This document shows positions 1 through 7,732 of a stretch of 64,000 nucleotides of DNA, piece by piece. The stretch is from Bacillota bacterium (GTDB lineage: Bacteria; Bacillota; Clostridia; Christensenellales; Aristaeellaceae). Position 1 is the first letter of the stretch. Each line of letters begins with the position of its first letter. The translations under genes and the position numbers were made by a program. The notes beneath the pieces were generated by a model. That model did not search any database. It saw only the letters and a list, made by a program, of their open reading frames with translations, and was not told the origin of the DNA. The stretch spans positions 62,001 through 126,000 of the forward strand of contig JAEZIN010000011.1 of the NCBI GenBank assembly GCA_023436585.1. The letters run 5' to 3'.

Positions 1-297
1 CTTGGGCTTGTCGGTGGGGCCATCATCGGCGATGACCATGCAGTCGGGGTCCCGCCTGCGCATATAAGCATCCGTGTAGTTGACTGCCAGGCCGTTGGAA
101 CATTTTGTCACCGTCGCCTCGGTGTATTCGCCCAGGCCGGGAACGTCGTAGGCGACTTCAAACGTCCCTTCCGCCTGGAAGCCCATGGCCATCTGCAGAA
201 TCTCATCCCTGGTTTCGGGAATAAATTTGTCCGGTGCGCTTTTGAGCAGCTGGTCCAGTTCCTTGGATAGCGTTAACCTTTCCCATGGCGCCTTCAT
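1..297 (-). CDS. DUF4914-like protein, N-terminal part (gene runs off the window)
   Basis: The first 99 residues of a minus-strand gene are present; the rest lies beyond position 1. The start ATG at 297-295 has a GGGAGG ribosome site a few bases upstream. Visible motifs are a conserved YMRRRDPDCMVIADD stretch and TDKPK, which I recall from the DUF4914 family, whose function is not established. No signal peptide or membrane segment is visible. It lies downstream of the DUF2294-like gene on the same strand, separated by a hairpin-containing leader. The family name is from memory and only part of the protein can be seen. Confidence 0.6.
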   Translation of the reverse strand, partial: MKAPWERLTLSKELDQLLKSAPDKFIPETRDEILQMAMGFQAEGTFEVAYDVPGLGEYTEATVTKCSNGLAVNYTDAYMRRRDPDCMVIADDGPTDKPK

Positions 298-321
298 CAA
301 AATACCTCCCAAATGGATAAA

Positions 322-369
322 ATAAAAAACCAATGCCCAATAGCTCCGTATGGAGCAATCAGGTATTGG
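322..369 (-). terminator. hairpin plus T-run between the DUF2294 gene and the DUF4914 leader
   Basis: On the minus strand CCAAT pairs with ATTGG around an inner GCTCC/GGAGC hairpin, followed directly by TTTTTTATTTT. This is a Rho-independent terminator form. It sits about 25 nt before the DUF4914 start. A second possible pairing, AGACT with AGTCT, lies just upstream (roughly 375-406). It can end the upstream gene or act as an attenuator for the DUF4914 gene. I recognise no known riboswitch. Confidence 0.55.
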
Positions 370-413
370 CTTACCGCGAGACTGGTATAAAAACCCTTCG
401 GCGAGTCTGCCTA

Positions 414-773
414 TTATGACAAGCGTTCTTCCAAATTGCTGCCCAAAGTGATCAATACGATCTTTTCGCCGCTCTTTGTGCTTACATCGGAATGAATGCT
501 TAGGATGTCCGTCTTTATAATGGGGCTCATCATGGATTCGATTTCGGCCTTCGCACCTTCAAAAAGCATGGTCCTCAGCTTCTTGATCTGCTCGACCCCC
601 TGGGGCGTTTCCGCCAGCTTCCTTTCAGAAGGGCTCAAGAACCCCACCATTCTGACGATGATCATGTCCTGAAGGATGTACGTTTTGATTTGCCTGGGCC
701 CGCGGCCCATGAATTCGATCTCGAACCGGCTGAATGCCTCGCTGATCTTGGCCTCCATCTGGCCTTTGCTCAT
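414..773 (-). CDS. DUF2294-family small protein
   Basis: A protein of 119 residues starting MSKGQMEAKISEAF. It resembles DUF2294 proteins, with the typical FMGRGPRQIKTYI and MVGFLSPSERKL segments, and length fits the family. The function is not known to me. I chose the ATG at 773 because AAGGGA lies at a good distance; an in-frame ATG at 788 is possible but has a weaker ribosome site. It is the first gene of a minus-strand pair with the DUF4914-like gene. No membrane segment or signal peptide is visible. Confidence 0.65.
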   Translation of the reverse strand: MSKGQMEAKISEAFSRFEIEFMGRGPRQIKTYILQDMIIVRMVGFLSPSERKLAETPQGVEQIKKLRTMLFEGAKAEIESMMSPIIKTDILSIHSDVSTKSGEKIVLITLGSNLEERLS

Positions 774-900
774 TTTCCGTCCCTTCATTATCCAAAATAT
801 TTCCCCATTATCTATTTTATCAGAAGTATATCCAGGTGTCAACAAACGAATTCACTTGAGATAAAGCTCTCGCGGAGATAGCTTCTTGCCGGCGGAATTC

Positions 901-929
901 TTGACGGTTTGACTTTTTGTTTGTATACT
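901..929 (+). promoter_or_regulatory. sigma-A type promoter of the aldo/keto reductase gene
   Basis: TTGACG at 901-906 and TATACT at 924-929 are separated by 17 nt. The start codon of the aldo/keto reductase is about 75 nt downstream. Confidence 0.7.
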
Positions 930-1002
930 TTCACAAGTTGGGTTGATTTACGCAAACAAGTACATACAATGGTATATATGCTACGGTATAGGAGGAATGA
1001 AT

Positions 1003-2112
1003 ATGGAGTACAGGCGCTTTGGGAAGACAGGCCTCAAAACTTCCATGCTGGGGTTTGGCGGTTTTCACCTGCTGGAGATACCGCTAAAGGATGCACAAAA
1101 GCTGCTGAACACCTACCTGGATGCCGGCGGGAACTACATTGAAACGGCGCTGAGCTATGGCGCGGGCGAATCGGAGCGGAAGATCGGCCGTGCCGTGATG
1201 CACAGGCGGGATGATTTCATACTGGTATCCAAGATAGGCGCCAGGGACAAGAAAAGCGCCGCGGAAGGGATCGAGCAATCCCTTCGGAATTTGAACACAG
1301 ATCATCTGGATATGCTTTTGATGCATGCCGTTGGCTCCATCCAGGAGCTGGACACCATACTTTCTGAGGGCGGCGCTTATGAGGCCGCGCTGGAAGCGAA
1401 GAAGGCCGGCAAGATCAATCACATTGGCCTTTCCATGCACGGCTGGCCGGGGCCGCTGATGGAGGCGCTGAACCGGGACCGTTTCGAGGCACTAATGACG
1501 ACGGTCAATTATTACGACCGCTTCAATTACCCCGAAATAGAGGAAGCGCTTCTGCCTTTGGCCATCAAAAAGGATGCAGGTATCATCCTCATGAAGCCCC
1601 TGGGCGACGGCTTTTTGTACAAAAGCCCGGAAATGGCGTTCCGGTATGCGTTCTCCCGCCCTGTTTCCGTGGTGGTGGCCGGCATCAACAGTGAAGCGAT
1701 GCTCAAGGCTGACCTTCACTACGCGCAAAGCTTTGTTCCCATGACGAAAGAGGAAGAGGAGGAGCTGTATACCTCTGCTCCGGAGCTTTCCAACTACGTC
1801 TGCCGGCAGTGCGGCAAATGCGCCTGTCCCGAGGGCATCGATATCCCCGAGGTGTTTGCCTGCGAAGGGTATTTTGACCGGCAGATGGCCAGGGGTGTGG
1901 TGCAGGATACGGCGGAATACGCTTTGGCCGAGCGGCTGCGCTTCTGGTTCGGCAACAAGGAATTGGGCCGCAAGCGGTACGAAGCCATGGAAAAGCGCGG
2001 CGATGCCTGCACATCGTGCGGAGAATGCCTTAGCATGTGCCCTTATCACATTGATATCCCCTACAAGATGCACCTGGCGGATTACAAGCTGGCGGGGAAA
2101 GAAATTTACTGA
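1003..2112 (+). CDS. aldo/keto reductase with C-terminal 4Fe-4S cluster domain
   Basis: A cytoplasmic oxidoreductase of 369 residues. The N-terminal two thirds is an aldo/keto reductase barrel (EYRRFGKTGLKTSMLGFGG at the start; GLSMHGWPG mid-barrel). The C-terminus adds two cysteine clusters, CRQCGKCAC and CTSCGECLSMCP, fitting one or two iron-sulfur clusters, an arrangement common in anaerobic Clostridia. The ATG at 1003 was chosen because GGAGG at 991-995 is correctly spaced for it and too close to the ATG at 997. It is a single gene with its own promoter and is followed by a structured repeat. The substrate cannot be told from sequence. Confidence 0.88.
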   Translation: MEYRRFGKTGLKTSMLGFGGFHLLEIPLKDAQKLLNTYLDAGGNYIETALSYGAGESERKIGRAVMHRRDDFILVSKIGARDKKSAAEGIEQSLRNLNTDHLDMLLMHAVGSIQELDTILSEGGAYEAALEAKKAGKINHIGLSMHGWPGPLMEALNRDRFEALMTTVNYYDRFNYPEIEEALLPLAIKKDAGIILMKPLGDGFLYKSPEMAFRYAFSRPVSVVVAGINSEAMLKADLHYAQSFVPMTKEEEEELYTSAPELSNYVCRQCGKCACPEGIDIPEVFACEGYFDRQMARGVVQDTAEYALAERLRFWFGNKELGRKRYEAMEKRGDACTSCGECLSMCPYHIDIPYKMHLADYKLAGKEIY

Positions 2113-2120
2113 CCGGTTTT

Positions 2121-2314
2121 AAAGAAGATGGCCTCCGAAGGTTTCCAAAGGCTCCGTAGCCTGGCCGCCGCCAGTGGCGGCAATAGGCTAGGCGGAGGAG
2201 GCTTGCGAAAAGGAGCAGTGCGAGCGACAGCGCAGCAGTGCGACTATTGAGCAAGCTGGACCGATCGGAAAGCCCTTTGGTCGCGTCCGCAGACGCGAAA
2301 TACTTTCTCTTGAA
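2121..2314 (+). repeat. structured intergenic repeat, copy 1 of 4
   Basis: About 190 nt shared with 8305-8492, 15354-15549 and 62131-62318. Recognisable parts are a 5' arm containing CCAAAGG that pairs with CCTTTGG near the 3' end, a CCGCC..GGCGG hairpin, a GCAGTGC..GCAGTGC hairpin, a conserved CGACTATTGAGC segment, and a 3' hairpin CGCGTC-CGCA-GACGCG at 2282-2297. It lies between convergent genes. ORFs read through it on either strand look spurious. Confidence 0.8.
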
Positions 2315-2380
2315 ATGATTTATCAAGTTGGGTTAGACTGACAATCCTTTAAGATGCTCAACTCATACTAAAGTTATTTA

Positions 2381-3190
2381 CTATACATTCCCCAGCAGCA
2401 CCGTATCCAGGTGCTGCTTTGCTATATCCGCCAGCCGGTGCAAAAGCTTTACATCCGTCGGCTGTCTGTCCCGCATATGATGACGTGGGAAGAATCTGGA
2501 GATATGCAGCGGGATGGTCCTATTAACCCCCGCTACCCAGGCGGAAAGTGCCTGCATTTCCTCCGGCGTATCATTTTCCCCGGGCACGATGAGCGTTGTC
2601 AGCTCCACATGGCTTCGGCCGGCAGCCGTGCGTATGAAATCCAGCACGATATCAAGGTCGCCGCCCAGCTTCTTGTAGTATTCCTTTGTAAAGCCTTTCA
2701 GGTCGATGTTGAAGGCGTCGATATAGGGCAGTACTTCCTCCAGTATGCTTTGGCTTGCTGAGCCGTTGGTTACGACGACATTTTTCATTTGCCGCTCCCT
2801 AACAAGCCTTGCGGTGTCGCGGACAAACTCATAACCTACCATGGGCTCGTTGTAGGTAAAGGCCACGCCGATATTGCCTTTTGACTTAAGCTTTTCCGCC
2901 AGCTTTGCCAGTTCCTCCGGCTCCATCCTTTCCGCTTCCGTATCCTGAATGCCGGCCGCGGCGATGGATGCGTTCTGGCAAAAAGGGCATTTCAGGTTAC
3001 AACCGAAGCTCCCCGCCGACAGGATCATGCTGCCCGGCTGGAACCTGGCCAGCGGTTTTTTTTCAATGGGGTCCAGCGCCAGCGAGGTCAGCAGGCCGTA
3101 GCTTATGCTGACGCTCTTTCCGTTCTCATTTTTGCGTGCCCGGCACGCGCCTGTTTGGCCTTCCTTCAGGCGGCAGCGGTGCATGCACAC
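2381..3190 (-). CDS. amrS: AmmeMemoRadiSam system radical SAM enzyme (AmrS-like)
   Basis: A radical SAM protein. The cluster motif CNLKCPFCQN (CxxxCxxC) binds the 4Fe-4S cluster that cleaves S-adenosylmethionine, and GGDLDIVLDFI and TTLIVPGEND match the family barrel. The N-terminal CMHRCRLKEGQTGAC is an additional family cysteine motif. The GTG at 3190 gives 269 residues. The reading frame continues upstream with SEIICTVC, which family members usually include, but no ATG, GTG or TTG is available there before the preceding gene ends, so the true start may be unusual (ATC or ATT). It lies 13 bp after the fused Memo/AMMECR1 gene and is probably cotranscribed with it. The physiological substrate is unknown. 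Confidence 0.85.
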   Translation of the reverse strand: MCMHRCRLKEGQTGACRARKNENGKSVSISYGLLTSLALDPIEKKPLARFQPGSMILSAGSFGCNLKCPFCQNASIAAAGIQDTEAERMEPEELAKLAEKLKSKGNIGVAFTYNEPMVGYEFVRDTARLVRERQMKNVVVTNGSASQSILEEVLPYIDAFNIDLKGFTKEYYKKLGGDLDIVLDFIRTAAGRSHVELTTLIVPGENDTPEEMQALSAWVAGVNRTIPLHISRFFPRHHMRDRQPTDVKLLHRLADIAKQHLDTVLLGNV

Positions 3191-3203
3191 GGTGCAAATG
3201 ATT

Positions 3204-4598
3204 TCACTGATGGCGCACCACCTCGAATCGCTGAAGCGTTACCGGTTCGCTTTCTTTTATGCTGGCCTTGCTTTTTGCAATGGCGATCTGTTCTTTTACG
3301 GTATCGATGCCGCTTAAGTTGGGCAGCAACAGGCCGCGCCTCCGGCCGTTTGTGACGATTACGCCGTAACGCTTTACATCCAGCTCCTCGGGGGAGGATA
3401 TGTCCTCCGTCTCACCCAGCACATCCACGCTGTACACAAGCTCATCGAGTTCCTCTGCCCGTACAGGATCAAAGCGCGGGTCCTGGGCGCCGGCGCTGAC
3501 GGCGTTTTGTATGATTTCCGCGGCGACGCACTTTGTGGTGGCCGTGATGGTGCCGATACAGCCGCGAAGCTGGCCGTGCTTTTTCAGGGAGACGAACACG
3601 CCGGCGTGCCTTGATGTCATGTCCTCCGGCAGCCCATTGGGCATGTGGATGGTTTCTCCGTGCCGCACAAAGGCTTCCAGTGTTTTGCGGGCCAGGCGCA
3701 CGTATTCGTCCTCCGTCTGCCTGCGCTGATCCTGCATTTTCTTCTGCTCGCCGTAAAATGCGTTCAGAAAATGCCGGTTTTCGTCCGAACCCTGGGGGAG
3801 ATAGGTGCATACGCCGTAGCCCACGCCAAAGGGCCCTTCATAGGACAGCTTTTCCGCCTTTACGGAAAGACCGTCAAGGCATCCGGCCATGATCACAAAA
3901 GAACGGTGGCCGCATTCCCCGGCGCTTTCGCAAAAGTCGGGGTCGAAACGGAGCAATGCATCAAAAGCGCCGCTGCCCATGGCCTCCATGAGCCTTTCAT
4001 CATAGGCGGGGCCTTCCTTTGTAAAGCCGTAGGGGCCGTCCTCCTTGAGCCTGTGGGAAAGGTCCCCGCTGGCGATAATGGATATTCTTCTGCCCAGTTT
4101 CTCCGATGTATCCCTAATCAGCATGCCAAGCCTGTAGTGATCCGCATAGCTTAAGCCTGAAAGCCCGATGCGGACAATCTTACAGGGGATGTCTCCATGA
4201 TAGGCATCCCGCAAAAAGTACAGTGGCACCATGGCGGCGTGATCCAGCTTCTTGTCCCGCTCGCCCAGTGTACCGGCCGGCAGGCCGGATACGTCGGCAA
4301 CCCGGCTCAGCTCCGACACGAATGGCGCGTCGTACATAACTTCCATCTGCACCTGGCCCGCGTGGAACTGGGCAAAGCTCCCCCTGGCCGATGTGCCGGG
4401 GGAAATGTGAAAGTAATCGGCGTACATCACGCTGTGGGGCGTGAGGAAAACAACCGTTTCCGGCTTCTGCGAAGCCGTCAGCTCCATGGCTCTTTGGAAG
4501 GCGGCAACTGTATCCTGTATGGCTTTTTCCTGGCCGCGGCCCACCTTGGGTATGATCAGCGGCGGGTGCGGGACCATGACGGCAGACAATATGGGCAT
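3204..4598 (-). CDS. fused AmmeMemoRadiSam proteins B and A (Memo-like dioxygenase fold plus AMMECR1)
   Basis: A protein of 464 residues with two domains. The N-terminal part (about 1-270) is a LigB/Memo-type extradiol dioxygenase fold, starting MPILSAVMVPHPPLIIP with the metal-site HPP and later SGDLSHRL. The C-terminal part (about 290-464) is AMMECR1, with GVFVSLKKHGQLRGCIGT. In many bacteria these are separate genes next to the radical SAM enzyme; here they are fused and followed directly by it. The ATG at 4598 follows a strong AGGAGG, so upstream in-frame residues were dropped. The biological role of the trio is not established. Confidence 0.87.
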   Translation of the reverse strand: MPILSAVMVPHPPLIIPKVGRGQEKAIQDTVAAFQRAMELTASQKPETVVFLTPHSVMYADYFHISPGTSARGSFAQFHAGQVQMEVMYDAPFVSELSRVADVSGLPAGTLGERDKKLDHAAMVPLYFLRDAYHGDIPCKIVRIGLSGLSYADHYRLGMLIRDTSEKLGRRISIIASGDLSHRLKEDGPYGFTKEGPAYDERLMEAMGSGAFDALLRFDPDFCESAGECGHRSFVIMAGCLDGLSVKAEKLSYEGPFGVGYGVCTYLPQGSDENRHFLNAFYGEQKKMQDQRRQTEDEYVRLARKTLEAFVRHGETIHMPNGLPEDMTSRHAGVFVSLKKHGQLRGCIGTITATTKCVAAEIIQNAVSAGAQDPRFDPVRAEELDELVYSVDVLGETEDISSPEELDVKRYGVIVTNGRRRGLLLPNLSGIDTVKEQIAIAKSKASIKESEPVTLQRFEVVRHQ

Positions 4599-4852
4599 GG
4601 CACACCTCCTGGGGTGGTCTGCGTCGCTTCTGAACAGGTCTTGTTTGAGAGGTATTCGCCTTGACTCAGGCCGAACCCTGCTCCTGCCAGAGGCGCGGGC
4701 TTCCTCATTACTTTTTCCTGAATGGGCTGCATATACCCCATGGACCGGAAATAAGTGTGCCATTTATCTGTTTGCAGCCTGATTTATTTCTATTGTTGGA
4801 ATCCCCCTCAGGTTTCACTTGAAAGGTAACCGAGATATTTACGGTTGACATA

Positions 4853-4881
4853 TTGACATTTTTCGATTTGAGGAACATAAT
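4853..4881 (+). promoter_or_regulatory. promoter of the arsR operon
   Basis: TTGACA at 4853-4858 and CATAAT at 4876-4881 with a 17-nt spacer. An AT-rich imperfect palindrome around 4883-4905 (TTTCAATCG..AATTGGATT) is a candidate ArsR operator between the -10 box and the arsR start. The rest of the divergent gap 4599-4917 shows no gene that I can support. Confidence 0.6.
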
Positions 4882-4917
4882 CATTTCAATCGAATAAATT
4901 GGATTTGAGGTGATGGG

Positions 4918-5238
4918 ATGCCGGATACGCATCAGGACCACGCCAGAATTTTCAAAGCGCTGTGCGATGAGAAGCGGTTGGAGATACTGGCCATGCTGCG
5001 CGGCGGGGAGAAATGCGCCTGCGTGCTGCTGGCGCAGATGGACATTAGCCAGTCCACCCTTTCCTATCATATGAAGATCCTCTGCGAGTCGGGAATCGTG
5101 GAAAACTGGCAGGTGGGGAAGTGGACGCATTATCGCATCAGCCGGGAGGGCAGGCGTCATGCCTCTGATCTTCTACACATACTGACGATGGAATCGAATG
5201 TAGATTCAGACGCATCCTCTGAATCTGAATGTTTCTGA
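4918..5238 (+). CDS. arsR: ArsR-family metalloregulator
   Basis: A winged-helix repressor of 106 residues. The DNA-recognition region is MDISQSTLSYHMKIL (about 41-55). KCACVLL just before it matches the CxC metalloid-binding site of ArsR proteins, so arsenite or a related thiophilic metal should release it from DNA. GAGGTGA precedes the ATG. It is first in a plus-strand cluster with an ArsP-type permease, a thiol protein, an ACR3 remnant and an arsenate reductase, which supports arsenic sensing. The C-terminal tail ends SESECF, with one more cysteine. Confidence 0.88.
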   Translation: MPDTHQDHARIFKALCDEKRLEILAMLRGGEKCACVLLAQMDISQSTLSYHMKILCESGIVENWQVGKWTHYRISREGRRHASDLLHILTMESNVDSDASSESECF

Positions 5239-5323
5239 AAAAGGCCGCCTTGAAGACGGTTTTTTCAACCAAAATACATCGAAAAATATCAATGTGTTTG
5301 TCCGGAAAAAAGGAGGAGGTAAT

Positions 5324-6337
5324 ATGCAGGCATTGTCAAGCGCCTGGGACTTTTTCCAGGCACAGATACTGGGCATGAAATGGCTGAATCAGCTATTGGA
5401 AAGTGCTCTTTCCGCCCTGGGGTTAGATGTTAGCGTAGGCATCGGCGCAAGCATCCATTTTTTTCTATACGATGTGATCAAGATATTGATACTGCTCTCC
5501 ATACTGATTTTTGTCATTAGCTTTATCCAAAGCTATTTTCCACCGGAGCGTACAAAGCGTATCCTGTCAAGGTTCCATGGGGTGGGGGCCAATGTGCTGG
5601 CGGCGCTTTTAGGCACTGTTACACCGTTTTGCTCCTGCTCTTCCATACCTTTGTTTATCGGCTTCACCAGCGCGGGCCTGCCCCTTAGCATGACATTTTC
5701 TTTCCTGATTTCTTCCCCACTGGTTGACCTCGGTTCTCTGGTTCTTTTAATGAGCATTTTCGGCCTGAAGGTCGCCGTTGCCTATGTTCTGCTTGGCCTT
5801 GTTCTGGCGGTTTTTTGCGGGACGCTGCTTGGCCGGCTGAAAATGGAAAAATATATTGAGCCGTTCGTACTTTCGGCTGGCAGGGCAGATGGTATTATAC
5901 CTGACATGTCAAGGCGGGACAGGGTATCGTATGCCTGGGACCAGGTGCGCTTTATTGTAAAAAAGGTGATTTTGTATGTGCTTGCCGGCGTGGCGATTGG
6001 GGCTGTAATCCACAACTGGATTCCCGAAAGCCTGATCCAAAAGGTGCTGGGAAGCGGAAATCCCTTTGCTGTCCTCCTGGCCACACTCATTGGTGTGCCG
6101 ATGTATGCCGACATTTTCGGCACCATACCCATTGCGGAGGCACTCTTTGCCAAGGGTGTTGGCTTGGGTACGATACTTTCGTTCATGATGGCTGTCACAG
6201 CATTGTCATTGCCCTCCATTATCCTCTTGCGCCGGGCTGTGAAGCCAAAACTGCTGGCAATGTTTGTGGGAATCGTAACAGTTGGGATCATACTGATCGG
6301 ATATTTGTTTAACGCGTTTCAAACTCTGCTTTTGTGA
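5324..6337 (+). CDS. arsP: ArsP/DUF318-type permease
   Basis: An integral membrane protein of 337 residues with about eight hydrophobic helices. The signature TPFCSCSSIPLFIGF carries the cysteines of the permease family that includes ArsP (trivalent organoarsenical efflux). The ATG at 5324 follows AGGAGGAGG, so the upstream in-frame ATG at 5294 is unlikely. It follows arsR and precedes the thiol-redox gene by 12 bp, so one operon is likely. The family also contains transporters of other metals; the arsenic assignment rests on neighbours. Confidence 0.82.
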   Translation: MQALSSAWDFFQAQILGMKWLNQLLESALSALGLDVSVGIGASIHFFLYDVIKILILLSILIFVISFIQSYFPPERTKRILSRFHGVGANVLAALLGTVTPFCSCSSIPLFIGFTSAGLPLSMTFSFLISSPLVDLGSLVLLMSIFGLKVAVAYVLLGLVLAVFCGTLLGRLKMEKYIEPFVLSAGRADGIIPDMSRRDRVSYAWDQVRFIVKKVILYVLAGVAIGAVIHNWIPESLIQKVLGSGNPFAVLLATLIGVPMYADIFGTIPIAEALFAKGVGLGTILSFMMAVTALSLPSIILLRRAVKPKLLAMFVGIVTVGIILIGYLFNAFQTLLL

Positions 6338-6349
6338 GGAGGATAAAAA

Positions 6350-6700
6350 ATGGCTCTGTTCTCATTCGGCAAAAAGATCAAGTCGGATTCCAAGGAGCAA
6401 ACTGGTTCAAATCCATCCTGCTGCTGCAGCGGAGCATGCTCAGGCGCGAAGGACAGCCGCTTCATCGTATTGGGTGCATGCTGTGACAAAAGCCGGACCA
6501 CATATGCAAATGTGAAGCAGGCGGTGAAGGAAATGGGCTATGAGGATGAGGTCATCAACATCGGCGACGCTCTGGAAATTGCCAAATACGGCGTTATGCA
6601 AACACCGGCCCTTGTTGTGGACGGCAAGGTGGTATCAACCGGCAAACTCTTGAAGGTGGAGGATGTAAAGACTATTCTTTCAAAGCTGGAGGTGGGTTGA
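6350..6700 (+). CDS. thioredoxin-like redox protein with cysteine-rich N-terminus
   Basis: A protein of 116 residues. Residues about 40-116 form a small thioredoxin-like fold of the redox-active disulfide protein 2 type (cis-proline region VMQTPALVVDGKVVSTGK). Where relatives carry CxxC, this protein has adjacent cysteines in GACCDKSRTTY. The N-terminal extension contains SCCCSGACSG, a dense thiol patch that could hold a metalloid. It is the third gene of the ars operon, 12 bp after the permease. It may hand metalloid or electrons to the permease; that is inference from position. Confidence 0.75.
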   Translation: MALFSFGKKIKSDSKEQTGSNPSCCCSGACSGAKDSRFIVLGACCDKSRTTYANVKQAVKEMGYEDEVINIGDALEIAKYGVMQTPALVVDGKVVSTGKLLKVEDVKTILSKLEVG

Positions 6701-7161
6701 GTTGGGGGAAAGAAAGGCACAACCATTGGTTTTTTTGAAAAGTACCTTACTTTGTGGGTAATCCTCTGTATGGCGGCAGGGCGTTCCTGCTGGGAGTCGG
6801 CGGCGTTCAAATACCCTGGGATACGCTGATCCTGTCGGTAGTGCTGTTTGTGGTGATACCGCTGGCGGGAGGAGTCATTGCAAGGAATGTGCTGGTCAAA
6901 AAGCGCGGCCTTGACGTTTCTGATCTTCTATATTGCCTGCCTGGCCAGCAGGGGTTTGAGGCTTCCGGATGAGGTGGCAGCGCCGGCTGGGATGAACGGG
7001 GCCTCCAGCTTTTTTGAGCTGGCCTAGGCCGTGGCAATATCTCTTTTCGGCACGTCCTCTCCCGCGGCGCTGGCGACGGTGGTAGGTGTGCTGGTGGAGT
7101 TCCTGTCATGCTGATGCTGGTGAGGATCGCCAACCGGACCAAGGGGTGGTTTCCGTCGTAA
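6701..7161 (+). pseudogene. decayed ACR3-type arsenite exporter
   Basis: Fragments of an ACR3 protein survive in different frames: the N-terminal FFEKYLTLWVILCMAAG; then, after a large internal deletion, IPWDTLILSVVLFVVIPLAGG; then the C-terminal FFELA (stop) AVAISLFGTSS..ALATVVGVLVE and, after another shift, VMLMLVRIANRTKGWF. Several frameshifts, an in-frame TAG and the missing middle show it is not functional. It sits directly after the thiol protein and before arsC, the usual place of ACR3 in an ars operon. Confidence 0.85.
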
Positions 7162-7237
7162 AGTGGGTATATTATACATGGGGGCCATGATATAATGCAT
7201 GTGCATTGGTCCCCGAACTTGCAAGGAGGGAATTTAC

Positions 7238-7663
7238 ATGTTGCCCAAAGTAGCCTTTATCTGCACCCACAATTCCTGCCGGAGCCAGATTGCCGAGGCG
7301 TTGAGCCGCCATCATGCATCAGACACATATGAAAGCTATTCCGGGGGTACGGATATCAAGGATACGATCAACCAGGACGCCGTGCGGCTTATCAAGCAGT
7401 TATACGGCATAGATATGGAGAAATTGCAGCGCCCCAAAATACTCAACGAATTACCGCCCGTGGACATTGTGGTGACCATGGGCTGCGGCGTGGCCTGCCC
7501 GTTTCTCCCGTGCAAGCATATGGAGGATTGGGAACTGAACGATCCCACAGGCCAAGGGGACGAAAAATTCCTGGAAGTGATCCGCGAAATTGAGAGCAAG
7601 GTTTACAGCCTGAAGGAGCGGATACGGGACGGATCGGTTTTCAGTGAGGAATTGTTTGCATAG
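7238..7663 (+). CDS. arsC: arsenate reductase, thioredoxin-coupled low-molecular-weight phosphatase type
   Basis: A protein of 141 residues. The P-loop CTHNSCRSQIAEAL near the N-terminus is the phosphatase-like arsenate-binding site with its catalytic cysteine, and a Cys pair in GCGVACPFLPC supplies the resolving thiols. DWELNDPTGQ carries the general acid Asp. It reduces arsenate to arsenite for export. The ATG at 7238 has AAGGAGGG upstream. It is the last gene of the ars cluster and is followed by a strong terminator. Confidence 0.92.
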   Translation: MLPKVAFICTHNSCRSQIAEALSRHHASDTYESYSGGTDIKDTINQDAVRLIKQLYGIDMEKLQRPKILNELPPVDIVVTMGCGVACPFLPCKHMEDWELNDPTGQGDEKFLEVIREIESKVYSLKERIRDGSVFSEELFA

Positions 7664-7683
7664 GCTTTGCCCTGTGCCTATCG

Positions 7684-7724
7684 AAAAGGCGGCGGTCCGG
7701 GCTCATCCCGTACCGCCGCCTTTT
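7684..7724 (+). terminator. Rho-independent terminator after arsC
   Basis: A perfect 13-bp inverted repeat, AAAAGGCGGCGGT with ACCGCCGCCTTTT. It lies between the convergent arsC and C_GCAxxG genes and can work in both directions. Confidence 0.85.
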
Positions 7725-7732
7725 GCGTCATC

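Noticed and set aside
2030..2326. Leu-rich reading frames on the minus strand through the repeats (also around 8300-8600, 15280-15580 and 62150-62350)
   Set aside because: They arise only because the structured repeat is open in that frame in every copy. There are no ribosome sites, and the changes between copies keep base pairing rather than protein.
4599..4917. Cobalamin-type riboswitch in the leader of the Memo/AMMECR1 gene
   Set aside because: I looked for the conserved cobalamin-box elements on the minus strand and did not find them in the right order.
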